A model generated the notes under the pieces. The model saw nothing but the letters and a program-made list of their open reading frames with translations. It made no database searches and was not told the DNA's origin. Below, one piece after another: positions 33,344-45,073 of a stretch of DNA of 64,000 bases. The stretch lies in contig BDDD01002057.1 in NCBI GenBank assembly GCA_001972305.1, forward strand, positions 14,706 through 78,705, read 5' to 3'. The position numbers and the translations under genes are program-made. The stretch is from Cephalotus follicularis. Its lineage: Eukaryota > Streptophyta > Magnoliopsida > Oxalidales > Cephalotaceae. Numbering within the stretch: the first letter of the stretch is position 1; every line of letters begins with the position of its first letter.

Positions 33344-33896
33344 TGTTTAGTATAAAAATGTGTTATTTTTAATTATATATTTGTTATATTTTTATGCTTG
33401 TATTAGATTTGGTTGTGTTATGTTGATTTCAAGGAACTAGAGGTCAAAGATCAAAGTGCATAAATACTACCCATATTGGCTCCAATTGAAGTGAAAAAGA
33501 TCAAAGCTTGATGACTTGAAGAATTGACATATTTCTACAAAAATAGGGTTAAGCGTCGACGCCTTGATTGTAAGCGTCGACGCTTAATAGGAAAGCGTCA
33601 GCAGTTAAAGACAAAATGGCCGTGCTTTATTCCACAGAGTTTAACAATTGAATTTCACTCTTTAAGCGTCAACACCTTAAACTAAACGTCAACGCTTTAG
33701 CAAACCGTCGACGCTCAACACTGCAATGCAGAGTGCATTTCAGCACAACACATCAAAGTGTCGACGCCCAAGACGTAAGCGTCGACGCTTACCACAGCTG
33801 ACTGAAAAATTTGAAAGTTTTCTTCTTGTAATTATTTCCTTAAACAATTTTAAGTAGGTTAAGCTTTTTACTTTTCTTGTTGCACGGGATATTATG

Positions 33897-33904
33897 TATA
33901 AATA
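33897..33904 (+). promoter_or_regulatory. TATA box, ATH2 3' LTR
   Basis: TATAAATA, same context as the 5' LTR copy at 27829. Confidence 0.7.
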
Positions 33905-34350
33905 GATAAAGCTAAGTCACAAAAACGAGTGAACAAAGTTAGTGACAAGCTTTGTAACAACCTTTCTCTATCAATTTCAGTTTTTATTTTTACAATATTT
34001 AGTAGCTAAACTCTTAAAGTTTTTGGGTTAAAACAAAGCCTAGACTGTATTGTTTCAACTCCATAAATCAAAATCCTTGAAGTTTTGATTTGTTCTTCAA
34101 TTTTATGCCTTCACACACACTTTGTCTGCCTGATTAAAATCCACAAACATCTTGTCGGTGAATAAGAGCATTGGTGAATAAATGGTTTTTAACGCGATCG
34201 ATGGAGTCTACTCACACGGTTTGTCACGCTCCTTATAGACCTAGCATGTCTACTAATACGATTTGCCGCCGCTACCGTACTCCGTATAGACCTAGCATGA
34301 CTGCTCATATTATTTGTCATCGCAGTCGTACTCCATATCGACCTAGCAGC

Positions 34351-37324
34351 TGACACGCCCCGTTCCCGAGCACCCCCGCCGGAGGACGGCGGTGCCAAGA
34401 GGAAGGATCCTCCGCCTGGATCCCTAACCTCAACCACCAAAACATCAACACTCAAAAGCTTAACGCTCAAGCCGAGAAAGCAGCCGTGAAAACGCACTGC
34501 AAAGGAGAATGCTACTCTCCAAACGGCCACGTACTCTAAGGCATTAACGAACAACGCCCGAGTACAGGATCGACAGCGTATCACTAACCTTAAACCTGGG
34601 ATCAACTCTAAGGCCCAAGGACAAACACCTTGCAGAGGACAAAAACCTTAGGTCCCCTAACGTTCAACTTAGACCAAGGAGATGGAATTTCACCATGGCT
34701 GAGCATAAAAAAGATCCACCAGGGTTCAAACTTCAAAAGACCTCAAGGTACCTTATAGATTAGAGGTCGGGAGGTCGGGAAAAAATTAAAGAAAATCTTA
34801 ACTCTTACTTAACGTCTGCGAGTTACGTCGGACGACCACACCTGGGGACGCCACCAGACTTCAACTCTAAGGTCAACTAACCCGAGCTGAAAGGTCAACC
34901 TAGGGTCTGCCTAAATTGAGAACCTCACCGTCCCTTCCCTGGCATCTCAGCAGAGGTGCCGCTAGCTACTAAGGCCCCAAGGAGGATCTCCTAAGAAACC
35001 ACCTAAGGCCTGGGCTAAGGAGACCTGTTCCTCTGCCAAAATTCAGACGACTCTAAAACACGCTCCTCATCTCCGCATCCTAAAACACTTAGCGAAAAAC
35101 AACGAGATTCGTAGGGTAGGAACTCATAACAACCTAAAAAGAAGTATATAAAACATAAAGTGAATTATACACGATCCTTTGACAAAATGCCGAGGACACA
35201 CAACATCCAAGATTCTTATACAAGAAATAACAAAGAGGTTACAGATCTTATCAACAAAAGAATCTATGCAAAAACCCCCAAGAATGCCCCAAAATGCATG
35301 AAGGTTGAGCATGGCCGAGGAGCCATCCTAAGGTGCAGCGTCAGGCGTCTACCTCTGTCAACACGCCTTCTCTTAGCGTATCTCAAGAACTCTACAACCC
35401 TGCTTCCTCTACATACAAAACTGAGAGGGGATTAGTCCACCTAACTAGTGAGTAAGATTGAGAAACTTCCCTAGCAACCCACCACCACCGGATGCTAAGA
35501 ACAAGGTAAACGTGCCCTGCCCCAACTGGGCCGAGGACACCCCATATCCACTGGTCAATAGAAACAAGGCAGAGGTGAGCATGTACAAGAATATCAACAA
35601 TAAACGAAAGTCCGAGGAGACGTTAGAGCTACAAAACTCAATGATTAGCCTCAAGGAAGATAGATAACAACAAGTTATATGAAATATGTCAAGGATCCTA
35701 GGATCAACAAAATGATCAGACTCTACGGATCAACCATTTATCGAGAGGACTACTGGTACTGTATCAATCACAATCACATTTCCACACACACATATGCACA
35801 CATCAAACTCAAACATATCCATAGCCAGAACCACCTCGGCAAGCACAAGTAACAGCTCCGCTGAATCCATCAACGTCGTCAAGGGCTACAGGACTGTACA
35901 CATCCCTCATATACGTATATAGATACCCACTTGCAGAGCACCGTATGAACATCGATAGAAGGGCTACGCAAGCACTCCTTCCTCGGCAATCACACATTTG
36001 GCGCACCTCACTACATCAACATCGATTGAAGGGCTACACAAGCACTCCTTCCTCGGCAATCATGAGCTCAGTACTACTCCATATGAACATCGATCGAGGA
36101 GCTACCTAGTCGGAAATCACATAGCGCTAATATCGTCCAAGGGGCCCGCGAATCACCCCTCACCTCTACCCTTGACGAGATGACAGAGGAGAACTTTGGC
36201 TTAGAGGTAAGTGTATCACCACTTAGACCATCTCGGCCGGCAATCTCATGTCCGAGGACTCCATCAAGGCTTGACTAAGAAAGTGGCGGATCCTCGGCTG
36301 CCTTCACATATCATTCAGTCATAGACCAACGAAATGAGCATATCCGAGTATGGAACCCAGGCATAGTCACACCTAACAGTTCATCATAGACAATGGCACT
36401 ACTGAATGGAATTGGGATCAAATTCCCACTCCTCTGCCCACCACAACAAGCCTCATACATATCCAAGTACCGGTAACCAGTATTCAAGGAACACAACACA
36501 TGATATCAAGAAAGTATGAAATACATAATCAAGAAAATGGAAAACAACAAGTTCAACCCAACATCGAGTCCTCTGCTCGGAGAACAGTATTTCAAACATG
36601 CTATAAACAACAAGAGCACAGGAAAAGAAATCCTGGTCAGACGATATCAAATAAACAGGCATATTAAGCAATAACTCTTAGTATCAATTGATAGAAAGGG
36701 AACATCCCACTCACTAGTATCAGTAGCTTCCTCAGGCTAGCTACCTTGTTGTGCGGACTCCACGCCTGGATCCTCCTCTGCAAGATCAACACACAACAAC
36801 ACTTAGCTACCATCATCAAATGTTCCGAGGTCATGCATGATCCACACACAGGCACAAGAATCAAGACGAAGCTCTTCCTTGGCGGTCGTAACTGCACCAT
36901 CAAAGCGATGCACCATAATGTACTACGGAGGACACTCACATGCTATATGCATAGACGGGTAAGAAAGTCCCAACCTCAATAGCCGAACAAAGCTTCAGGG
37001 AGAACGAAGAAGAAGAAGAAAAGAAGAACTCTTTCTCATGTCTCCTTCCAACGTGAGAAGACATAAATGACTGCTGCCCCAAATCTGCCAACTGCCCAAG
37101 CTTCCTAAGCAAGCTTTACACACTTCCCAACACTTATTCAAAAAAAAAAATTCTTTTCTTCTCACTCTCCAAGTGGCACATATCCAACATACCCAAAACA
37201 CACACACATTGGGCCTTACCCAAAAGAAGTCCAAGCCGAACCCAAGCCTAAGGAAAAAAAAAAGAAATTTTTTTTTCCTCTGGCCCAAACATTAATTTAC
37301 CCAAAATTAATACGGGTCGTTACA
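34351..37324 (-). repeat. LX2: solo LTR, 2974 bp, nested in the ATH2 3' LTR
   Basis: The minus strand begins TGTAACGACCCGTATTAATT and ends CGGGGCGTGTCA, with TG/CA termini. The plus strand holds many CCGAGGA/TCCTCGG words between 35300 and 36830. No gag or pol is inside. The flanks are the interrupted Athila LTR (GACCTAGCAGC and GCTACCGTTGGG, compare uninterrupted GACCTAGTTGCCGTTGG at 38126). The 5-bp duplication is not clean (GCAGC and GCTAC). Open frames inside are chance. Confidence 0.8.
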
Positions 37325-37782
37325 GCTACCGTTGGGTACCAAGGTCTATTCAATCAAGTAAGTGAGTTGTTCAATATAATGTATAGTGAGTTTCTATACC
37401 CTAAAACCGCTTTTCTCTTGCATATTTTATTAAGCTTTATTTAGTGCTTTGATAATTCATAGTTTGCATATTTTAAATTCTGTTATTTTTTATTCATTGC
37501 TCTTAACCATCGACGCTACCTTGTAAGCGTCGACGCTTTCCTACTTTACATTTATTTACTTCGACGCCTTGACAAAGCGTCGATGCTTTTGATCCCTGTT
37601 TTAATAATTAGTTTAATTTTGCATTTTTATTAGTAGTTTTTGATATCATCATTCTGTTTTGCATACTATGCCTAGGTTAAATAGATTTAAATTAATTTAA
37701 CTTGATTTCCTAGTGTTTGACCCGTTACTGCACAACCATGCAATCGTGATATAAATTTTAAAACATTCTAAACACGTGAACA

Positions 37783-38433
37783 CTAACTTTTCTAGGTTTT
37801 TGGGTTAGAACAAAGCTTAGATTGTATTCATTCAACTACATCAATAAAAATCCTTGAAGTCTTGATTTGTTCTTCAATTTTCTGCCTGCACACACACTTT
37901 ATCTGTCTGATTAAAATCCACAAACATCTTATCGGTGAATAAGAATATTGATGAATGGATGGTTTTCAATACAAACAATGGAGTCTACTCATACGGTTTG
38001 TCACACCGAAGACACTCCGTATAGACCCAGCATGTCTACTCATATGATTTGTCATTGTTACCACACTCCGTATAGACCTAGCATGACTAGTCATACGATT
38101 TATCATCACAGTCACACTCCGTATCGACCTAGTTGCCGTTGGTTACCAAGGTCTGATCAATCAAGTAAGTGAGTTGTTCAATATAATCTATGGTGAGTTT
38201 CTATACCCTAAAACTGCTTTTCTCTTATATATTTCAGCTAGTTTATTTTTTGAATTGATGAATTCATAATTTTGCATGAGTTATTTCTGCTAGTTTAATA
38301 TTCCTACAAATTTGTGTACTTTGCCTAGGTTGGATAGATTAAATTAATTTAGCTTGTTTCCTAGCGTTTGACCCGTTACTGTACAACCGTGCGCTTGCGG
38401 TATCAATTTAATTCTTTTGAAAATTCGTGAACA
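37783..38433 (+). repeat. ATH1 3' LTR, second part
   Basis: Begins with the second CTAAC and resumes the LTR at the TAGGTTTTTGGGTTAGAAC block. Carries the leader repeats at 37978-38172 and ends TTCGTGAACA. Tekay gag sequence (TK3) follows directly. Confidence 0.88.
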
Positions 38434-39240
38434 CGGCGATTGCTGGGAGATGGTTGCAAGATCGGGAGAAGATCTTTGACGTGACGGATTGCATTGATGA
38501 TCAAAAATTGAAATTTGTTGTATACCGGTTAGGGGGTGAGGCCATTTACTGGTGGGAGATGGTCAAGGCAAAATGGGAGTCAGCTGGGCTCTATAGCACA
38601 TGGGAGAGGTTCCAAGAGGAGTTCCTTGATACTTATGTGCCCTGGATTGAATGTGAACAGAGAGAGATGAAACTCTTGGAGTTACGTCAAGGTGATATGA
38701 CTATGGTCGAATATCAGGCAAAGTTTATAGAGTTAGCCAGACAGTCAGCCTATCTGGTAGCTGATGAAGAAAAGAAAATTCAAAGGTTCTTGTGAGGTCT
38801 ATGACCGGATCTTAGGACAAAGATTAGAGCTATGGAGTTGGGGACCTTTGTATAGGTTGCTCAAAAGGCAAGATTGTTGGATAGTATATCAAATGAAAAC
38901 CGTGCTGAGAGGGCCCGTGCACAACAGGCTAGACATACCTCTACATAGTCTAGACCAGAGCCATCAACAGAGATCTCAGTAGACTACTACTTATGGTACT
39001 TCTAGTCAGGGGAGTAATGCGAGATCTGAAGCTTGTTCCCATTGTGGCCGCTTAGGCCATCATCAAAAGGATTGTTGGAAGATGAATGGATTGTGCCTGA
39101 GATGCGGAGCATCTAGTCATTTGGTGAAGGATTGTCCGAAGGGTCAAGTGACAATGTCTACTGGACCTGCGAATGGTAGCGGTGCTGCAGCTGGACCTTC
39201 ACAGTGGAGGGATACTAGCAAGAGCATCATGAAAGGTAGG
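38434..39240 (+). pseudogene. TK3 gag
   Basis: Tekay gag core (EKIFDVTDCIDDQKLKFVVY, YWWEMVKAKWESAGLYSTW, ELARQSAYLVADEEKKIQRF), then TGA after RFL, further stops, and two knuckles, CSHCGRLGHHQKDC and CLRCGASSHLVKDC (about 39030-39145), both with all Cys and His. The start codon region is lost at the ATH1 boundary. Confidence 0.83.
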
Positions 39241-39297
39241 GTTTTCACTCTTACTTAGACAAAAGTTCTGGAGTCTACTTATGTTGTTGGAGGTACA

Positions 39298-39497
39298 TTG
39301 TATATTTATGGTTTTTCTGCTAGAGTATTGATGGATCCTAGAGCATCACACTCATTTATTGCTTCACGATTTGCATCATATTTGGGTATGACACCTGATT
39401 GTATGCCATATGTGCATGATGTGAGTACACCTACTGGAGATTCCATGTGTACAAATTCGTTGTACAGGAGTTGTGATATTTCTATGGCGGGTATCCC
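39298..39497 (+). pseudogene. TK3 protease, first part
   Basis: Motif MDPRASHSFIASRFASY where DSGAS or DPGAS is usual; the Gly next to the catalytic Asp is replaced by Arg. The frame runs to DISMAGIP and is cut by TK4. It continues at 50568 with LIVLPIHDFHVIFGMDWLSAH. Confidence 0.85.
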
Positions 39498-39818
39498 TGT
39501 CACACCCCATTTTCCAAGAGGACATCATTAAAGCGGTAAGGCAATCAACACAACACAATTTAGCTTATGTGATAGTACGTATAAACAAAACCTTCAATAG
39601 CAGAAGCAATAACATGAAATAAGCTGAATTTAAATATGTATCACGCATCCAATACTATGTGATGCCCAACAAGTTTATATAAAACCCAACATCATAGTCG
39701 ATCGCCCATAACAGAGCGTGATGAAACAGTACAGGATGATAAAAATAAACCACATTACAATAATCCAATTAACATAGTCATTGTTCATTTGATCCAGTAC
39801 ATAAAATAAGAGAAACAA
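39498..39818 (-). repeat. TK4 3' LTR, terminal part
   Basis: Begins (plus strand) TGTCACACCCCATTTTCC and matches 47891-48213 of the 5' LTR almost base for base. Sequence identity stops at AGAAACAA, where TK5 integrase sequence begins. Confidence 0.92.
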
Positions 39819-39822
39819 TAGT

Positions 39823-40464
39823 TTTCACACCAGCATTGGAATGGCTCCCTATGAAGCTTTAGATGGGAGAAAGTGCAGATCACCTATTTGCTGGGATGAA
39901 GTAGGTGAGAGAGAAGTGCTGGGACCGGACTTGGTGCAAGAGACCACCTATAAAATGGAAATAATCAATAAGAGACTACTAGCTGCACAAAGTCGGCAGA
40001 AGAGTTATGCCGACAGCAAGAGAAGAAAGCTAGAGTTTGAGAAGGGGGATCATGTTTTCCTGAAGACCTCGCCTTCGACAGCGATACACCGTATTGGCCT
40101 CAAAGGGAAGTTGGCTCCAAGGTATATTGGACCTTACGAGATACTGGAGAGAGTGGGGGAGATAGCATATCGGATTGCTCTACCACCTAGTTTGTCGGAT
40201 GTGCATAACGTATTTCATGTTTCAATGTTACAGAAATACATACCCGACCCATCTCATATTTTGAGCTACGACCCTGGATTCATCAGTCATAGATTGACTT
40301 ATGAAGAAAGACCGACGAGGATAGTGGATCGAATGGAAAAAGTACTAAGGAACAAGACCATTCCTATGGTAAAAGTACTATGGCATTTTCACGGAGCGGA
40401 GGAAGCTACGTGGGAGAGTGGAGACGAAATGATGGATACATTTCCCCACTTGTTCGACATGTGA
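39823..40464 (+). pseudogene. TK5 integrase C-terminus and chromodomain
   Basis: Open for over 200 codons: APYEALDGRKCRSPICW, GDHVFLKTSP, YIGPYEILERVGEIAYRIAL (GPY module), VFHVSMLQKYIPDP, then the chromodomain-like end VLRNKTIPMVKVLWHFHG, EEATWE, FPHLF. No stop occurs in the preserved part. The catalytic core is deleted. Confidence 0.87.
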
Positions 40465-40492
40465 GGGCTAAATTCGAGGACAAATTTTCTTT

Positions 40493-40505
40493 AAGGAGGG
40501 GGGAA
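40493..40505 (+). other. TK5 polypurine tract
   Basis: AAGGAGGGGGGAA immediately before the LTR start TGTAATAACC. Confidence 0.85.
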
Positions 40506-43078
40506 TGTAATAACCGCAAATTCAGTCCGTGTACATTGTACTTTTGATGAATAAAATGTGCACTTGCTTGAATTTAATGTTCAACTATTATACGGATTGT
40601 GGTTGTTATTTTAATTGAGAAAATGAACCTAAAATAACCAAAAGCAGCCATCGATAGCTGACTGTGACAGGGGAACAGTCAACTGTTTGATGCGTGAGTG
40701 GACAGTCTTCTGCCTGTTAAAGACAGTTGACTGGAATGGTACAGAACAGGCGTCTGGCAGGCGCAGAGATAGTAATGACAAGTGTTCTAATTGTGGCATG
40801 CATATGAGATGCGTGTCACCACTTGCCATAACATGCAAGGGGAGTGCCTTGCATGCCCTCTATTCCTTCTGCAAGATTGCAGACCTGTAACCTGCAAAAA
40901 CAGAAGAGAAAAGGTGAAGAGAGGTGCATGTGAGAGAGAGAAGGAAAAGAGAGAGAGAGCTGAGTAATGGAGTCTGGCAAATTCTAAGGCTCCTAAGCCT
41001 TTATATCAGCTTCTAGATTAGAGTAAGAATGTTAGAAAACACTGAGAGAAGAGTAGAATTGCTGGAGAATTGATGGAGCTTGCATGTTGAACGATTAGAG
41101 CTCAAGAGGAAATTGAAGCTTTGGTTTTCTTGGTAAGTTCTCAATCCGAACTCACTGCTAATGTGATAATGTAGCTAGGAGGAGGTTAGATACACCTTCT
41201 GCCAACTTGATTAAAAGTTAACAAGTTTAAATTGTGTTATAAATGGTAAATGGTTCAATAGAGTTTGAAACTTATGAGCCACTAGTTGGATATTAGGTTG
41301 TTAGTGGATTAAACGTATTAACGATAGTATAATATATCCACTGTGACATGAGAACAAATGGCTAAACCTGGGAATTAAGTTGGAATTAGAAGTTATTTAA
41401 TAATGTGAAGGAGAGGTTGTAAAACGATAGTTTGAGGCTTAATGAACTTGTGATAAGCTACTGTGGAGTAATATTTGTAACTGGACAATTAGATAAACCT
41501 ACTGGTTTAGATGACTGGACCTTCATGCATGCACGATATAGATTAATTCTGCTGGAATTGAAGGATTGGTTGGTGGAAAAGGCTTGGAAACTCAAAGAGA
41601 GAGATCAATCCCAATTGATCTTGGGATAGCGTTTAAGGTAGGGGCAATGACATGTTTTTGGAAGACATGTTATGCATATCATGTATGTTTAATTTCTGTT
41701 TGATTGCATGTATTAATTGAGTTAGCATTGGATATTAAAGATTATACCCTGCAAACTGCTTGCATTTTCTGGGCAAGGCAGTCGACTGTTCTTCATGACA
41801 GTGGACTACTCAACCTATCCAGTCGACTGTTAAGAGAAAACAATCGATTACCCAATCAAAACAGCCGACTGTTCTTGAGAACAGCCGACTGTCCTGGGTT
41901 AAAGTTCTGATATAGGTCCTGTTTGGGCTCAATTGAATTGCTGCTGTCTTTGCCATTGTGTTGTATATGCTACTGTTAATTAGCATATACTAGTGGGTGT
42001 TATAAACCCTTATTGTTTCCATATTTCCAAAGATTGAACAACCTAAGTGCTATATGCACAATTCATGATATCAACTATTATTTTCAAATGAAAGCTTATT
42101 GTTAAAAGAACTACTGATTTTTTCCTCCTAAGAGAGGTACCTACTGTTTTATTCTCCTACTGTGAACCATTATTGTATTGATATCGTTTTCCTCCTATGA
42201 GATGTACGATCAATGAATTGTTAAATGTTTCTAAAGAAAACAACTTTTATATTGCATATTATACATATATGTGATATTATTATTGAACTGAATTGATTGA
42301 ATCGATTGTCTATGTTATTGTCGATTAGTCGAGTGATGGCAGATGTCACTGGCTAACGGAGGTGGTCCTATGTGCCAGGAGTTGGCTAGAGTATACACCA
42401 AAATTGCCGGCAATGCAGAGCTTGATTGTTAAACTGCCCGTCAATGCCGGTAGTAAATGTTACCTTATCTATCATCTTCGGCGTGTAGGGTGATAGTTAG
42501 GTGGTGCACAGTTGGTGCTAGGAGTTAGCGACACGTGACACCCAACCACAGTATGAATTGATTGTACCCTTGTGCAGTATTCTTGCATTTGTATTGTCTA
42601 TGACCACTTGGCATGATCGCTTATATATTGGAATACTTAAATGTTATTTTAATATAAACTGTCATACATTTTCCATTCATATATTCCTTAACATGCATTA
42701 TCTTCCTACTTAGCCAAGTGAGGACAACGGCTAACCCCTACAATTTTAGGTTAAGTAAGGACGTTCGGAGATTGCTGCTGAAGCTTGGAGAGCTTCTATT
42801 TTTGATTTAAGGTTGTTATTTTATGATGTTGTACTGTATTTGTAATGAACGGTTCATACCCCATGTTACTATTGTACTTCCTTATGAAAGGATAATTTTG
42901 TTGGATTGTACCTGCACGTAGTATGGGCTGCGTGCGGATGACTTGTATTTTATATTCTGGCTTTTGAATGCTTCCGCTTATTTATGAATTGTTTAATGGA
43001 ATGCTGGAATATTATATTTATTTCTGATATCACCATATATGCTTGTGCCTAACGGAATTGGAAGGGCGGGGTGTGACA
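40506..43078 (+). repeat. TK5 3' LTR, 2573 bp
   Basis: Starts TGTAATAACCGCAAATTC and ends GCGGGGTGTGACA. CAGTCGACTG-type words lie at 40655-40735 and 41770-41900. The conserved block GAGGACAACGGCTAACCCC is near 42721. Same family as the TK6 LTR (58100-60694). Confidence 0.9.
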
Positions 43079-43657
43079 CACACATACCCGTGCTCACCCC
43101 TCTCACCCTCTGGTTTGGCTCTCTTTCCATTTCTCTTCTGTAGGTTACAGGTGAAGAGATGGCACATCCCTTTGCATGCACCAGGTGAGGAACACGTTTT
43201 GGATCATGCCTGGAAACACACCAGCATGATCAACACGTCGCAGTGTGCATGTCAAGATGCCTAGATGATGCCTCAAAAGTTGCCCCATTGCATGTTATTC
43301 TGCCAGTGTGTAACGTGATAGATGTTCTTTTCAAAGACGTCGATGTCTTTCCTCAGATGTCGATGTCTTTTCCTCTTTCATAAGAGAGTGTCGATGTCTT
43401 CACCCTACATCGACGTGCATGTACATGCATTCACGTGCATCTTGGTTCCCATAGGCGTCGACGTCTTTCCAAAGACATAGACGCGATTGTCCCAAAACTA
43501 CGCCGTTTTGGTTTAACATACACATTTCTTCCCCCAAAACAATATCTACGGTTTGGAAACATCTTTGAGGCCGAAATCTCCAACATTTTCATTAATTCAA
43601 GCATAAGATTACATCTTAAAATGAAATATTACAATACAGAAAATACCGGGTGTTACA
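43079..43657 (-). repeat. TK4 3' LTR, start part
   Basis: The minus strand begins TGTAACACCCGGTATTTTC at 43657. Near-identical to the right end of the 5' LTR. A GACGTCGATGTCTTT-type array lies at 43338-43480. Confidence 0.92.
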
Positions 43658-43671
43658 TCCACCCCTCCTTC
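43658..43671 (-). other. TK4 polypurine tract
   Basis: The minus strand reads GAAGGAGGGGTGGA immediately before the LTR start. Confidence 0.82.
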
Positions 43672-43702
43672 AAGAAATTTCATCCTCGAAATTAACACAA
43701 TA

Positions 43703-44368
43703 CTAAAACAAATGAGGGTAACGTTCTCGGATGTCATCCTCACGTTCCCAAGTCGCTTCATCCGACCGATGAAATTGCCACTGGACCTTTACCATCGGAA
43801 TGGTCCGGTTCCTTAATACTTGTGTCTTCAAATGGAAGATTCTCATGGGTGACTCCTCACAGGAAAGATCATCCCTCACCGTAACCGAGTCATAATCCAG
43901 GACATGTGATGGGTCTCGGATATAACCTTGTAGCATCGATACATGGAAGACATCATGTATACCCGACAAGGTAGGAGGCAAGGCTAGCTGATAAGCTACC
44001 TCCCCAACCCTCTCTAGAATCTTAAAAGGACCAATATAGCGTGGCGCTAACTTTCCCTTCTTCCCGAATCTTTGCACCCCTTTCCACAGAGATACCTTCA
44101 AAAACACGTAATCCCCAACATTGATGGTTAAAGGCCTTCTCTTCACTCTATCCGCATAGCTCTTCTGCCGACTCTGTGCTGCTAGCAACTTCTCTCTGAT
44201 GAACTTGACTTTCTCCGAAGTCTCCTCCACCAAATCTGACCCAAGCAATGGTCGTTCACCAACCTCGTCCCAACAGACGGGTGACCTACACTTCCTCCCA
44301 TACAGTGCCTCGTATGGAGCCATAAAAATACTCGCGTGATAGCTGTTATTATAAGAAAACTCTATCAA
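43703..44368 (-). pseudogene. TK4 integrase C-terminus and chromodomain
   Basis: Open for 221 codons: IEFSYNNSYHASIF, APYEALYGRKCRSPVCW, YIGPFKILERVGEVAYQLAL, VFHVSMLQGYIRDP, then the chromodomain-like LRNRTIPMVKVQWQFHR, DEATWERED, RERYPHLF, all intact. Separated from the integrase core by a TAG where the Trp of GTWEDH is expected (about 44385). Confidence 0.9.
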
Positions 44369-44383
44369 AGGGATATGGTCTTC

Positions 44384-45001
44384 CTAGGTTCCAGCAAAAT
44401 TGATCACACAAGCCCGAAGCATATCCTCCAAGGTTTGGATGGTAAGCTCAGACTGTCCATCGGTTTGAGGGTGGAAAGCAGTACTGAGATTCAATCTTGT
44501 TCCGAAGGCTGTCTGAAATCTCTTCCAGAAGTTGTAAGTGAAGATCGAATCCCTATCGCAAACGATGCTCACCGGAACACCGTGCAGCCTCACAATCTCC
44601 TTCACATACAATCGGGCTAACTTGCTCGCGGAATCGGTGACGTGTGTAGGCAGAAAGTGTGCTGATTTGGTGAGTCTATCAACAATAACCCACACGGCAT
44701 TATGATGGTGCCTAGTCAGTGGAAATCCAGAAACAAAGTCCATCGTAATGTGTTCCCACTTCCATTCCGCCACTGGTAAAGACTGCAATAGTCCTGCAGG
44801 TCTCTGGTGTTTAGCCTTGACCCTCTGGAAAGTCAAACACTTCGCGACGTATTTGGCAATTTCGCTCTTCATGCCGGGCCACCAGTAAGTTTTCTTCATA
44901 TCTTGGTACATCTTGGTGCTACAAGGATTAATACTGTACAGAGATTTATGAGCCCCGCAAAGTAACCTATTTTTCAATCCTAGTTCATTCAGAAGACACA
45001 C
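44384..45001 (-). pseudogene. TK4 integrase core
   Basis: The zinc region has [15 protein letters not shown] and [11 protein letters not shown], so the second Cys of the HHCC motif is lost. Catalytic residues are kept: [16 protein letters not shown] and, with Glu, [13 protein letters not shown] (Arg to Leu beside the Glu). Continuous for 205 codons. Confidence 0.88.
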
Positions 45002-45073
45002 ACGTCCCCGATATCTCAGAATACCATTAGCATGTACTCAAAAATCGGATTCCAAGTCCAGGTCCTCCCGAAT

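Larger units (their letters stand above)
27271..37782 (+). mobile_element. ATH2: Athila-type element with collapsed pol, nested in the ATH1 LTR
   Basis: Complete element with two LTRs (1468 bp at left; 1465 bp at right after removing nested LX2), gag, protease, a strongly shortened and rearranged pol, and paired polypurine motifs. A perfect 5-bp target duplication (CTAAC) flanks it. Most of RT and all of RNase H and the integrase core are absent, so movement would have needed proteins from another Athila element. Confidence 0.92.
33344..37782 (+). repeat. ATH2 3' LTR, interrupted by LX2
   Basis: Starts TGTTTAGTATAAAAATG and ends CACGTGAACA. Array at 33550-33795, TATA box at 33897, leader repeats at 34201-34350. 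Solo LTR LX2 (34351-37324) sits at the end of the leader repeats. Without it the LTR is 1465 bp. A second TCGACG cluster is at 37505-37590. Confidence 0.9.
20439..38433 (+). mobile_element. ATH1: Athila-type Ty3 element, 5'-truncated, carrying ATH2
   Basis: Contains part of gag, protease, RT, RNase H, integrase, a ~1.1 kb non-coding 3' region and a 3' LTR. The LTR is split into 26607-27270 and 37783-38433 by the later insertion of ATH2. Athila assignment rests on the DLGASVNLLPSSVYKKLGLG protease, the RT signature DGYSGYNQIP and the LTR/primer-site type seen in ATH3. The left end is cut within gag at CO2. No envelope-like frame is present. Confidence 0.9.
39819..43078 (+). mobile_element. TK5: 3' half of a Tekay element inside the TK4 3' LTR
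   Basis: Integrase C-terminus, chromodomain, polypurine tract and a complete 3' LTR in plus orientation. The right border is the exact LTR end (GGGGTGTGACA) followed by TK4 LTR sequence. The left border falls in integrase. The missing TK5 part and about 1.77 kb of TK4 LTR are gone together, as expected if TK5 inserted into the TK4 LTR and one deletion then removed both. Same family as TK6. Confidence 0.85.

Noticed and set aside
35160..36982. Several 60-90-codon open frames in LX2
   Set aside because: No shared domain, overlapping strands, and the block has LTR termini without coding parts.
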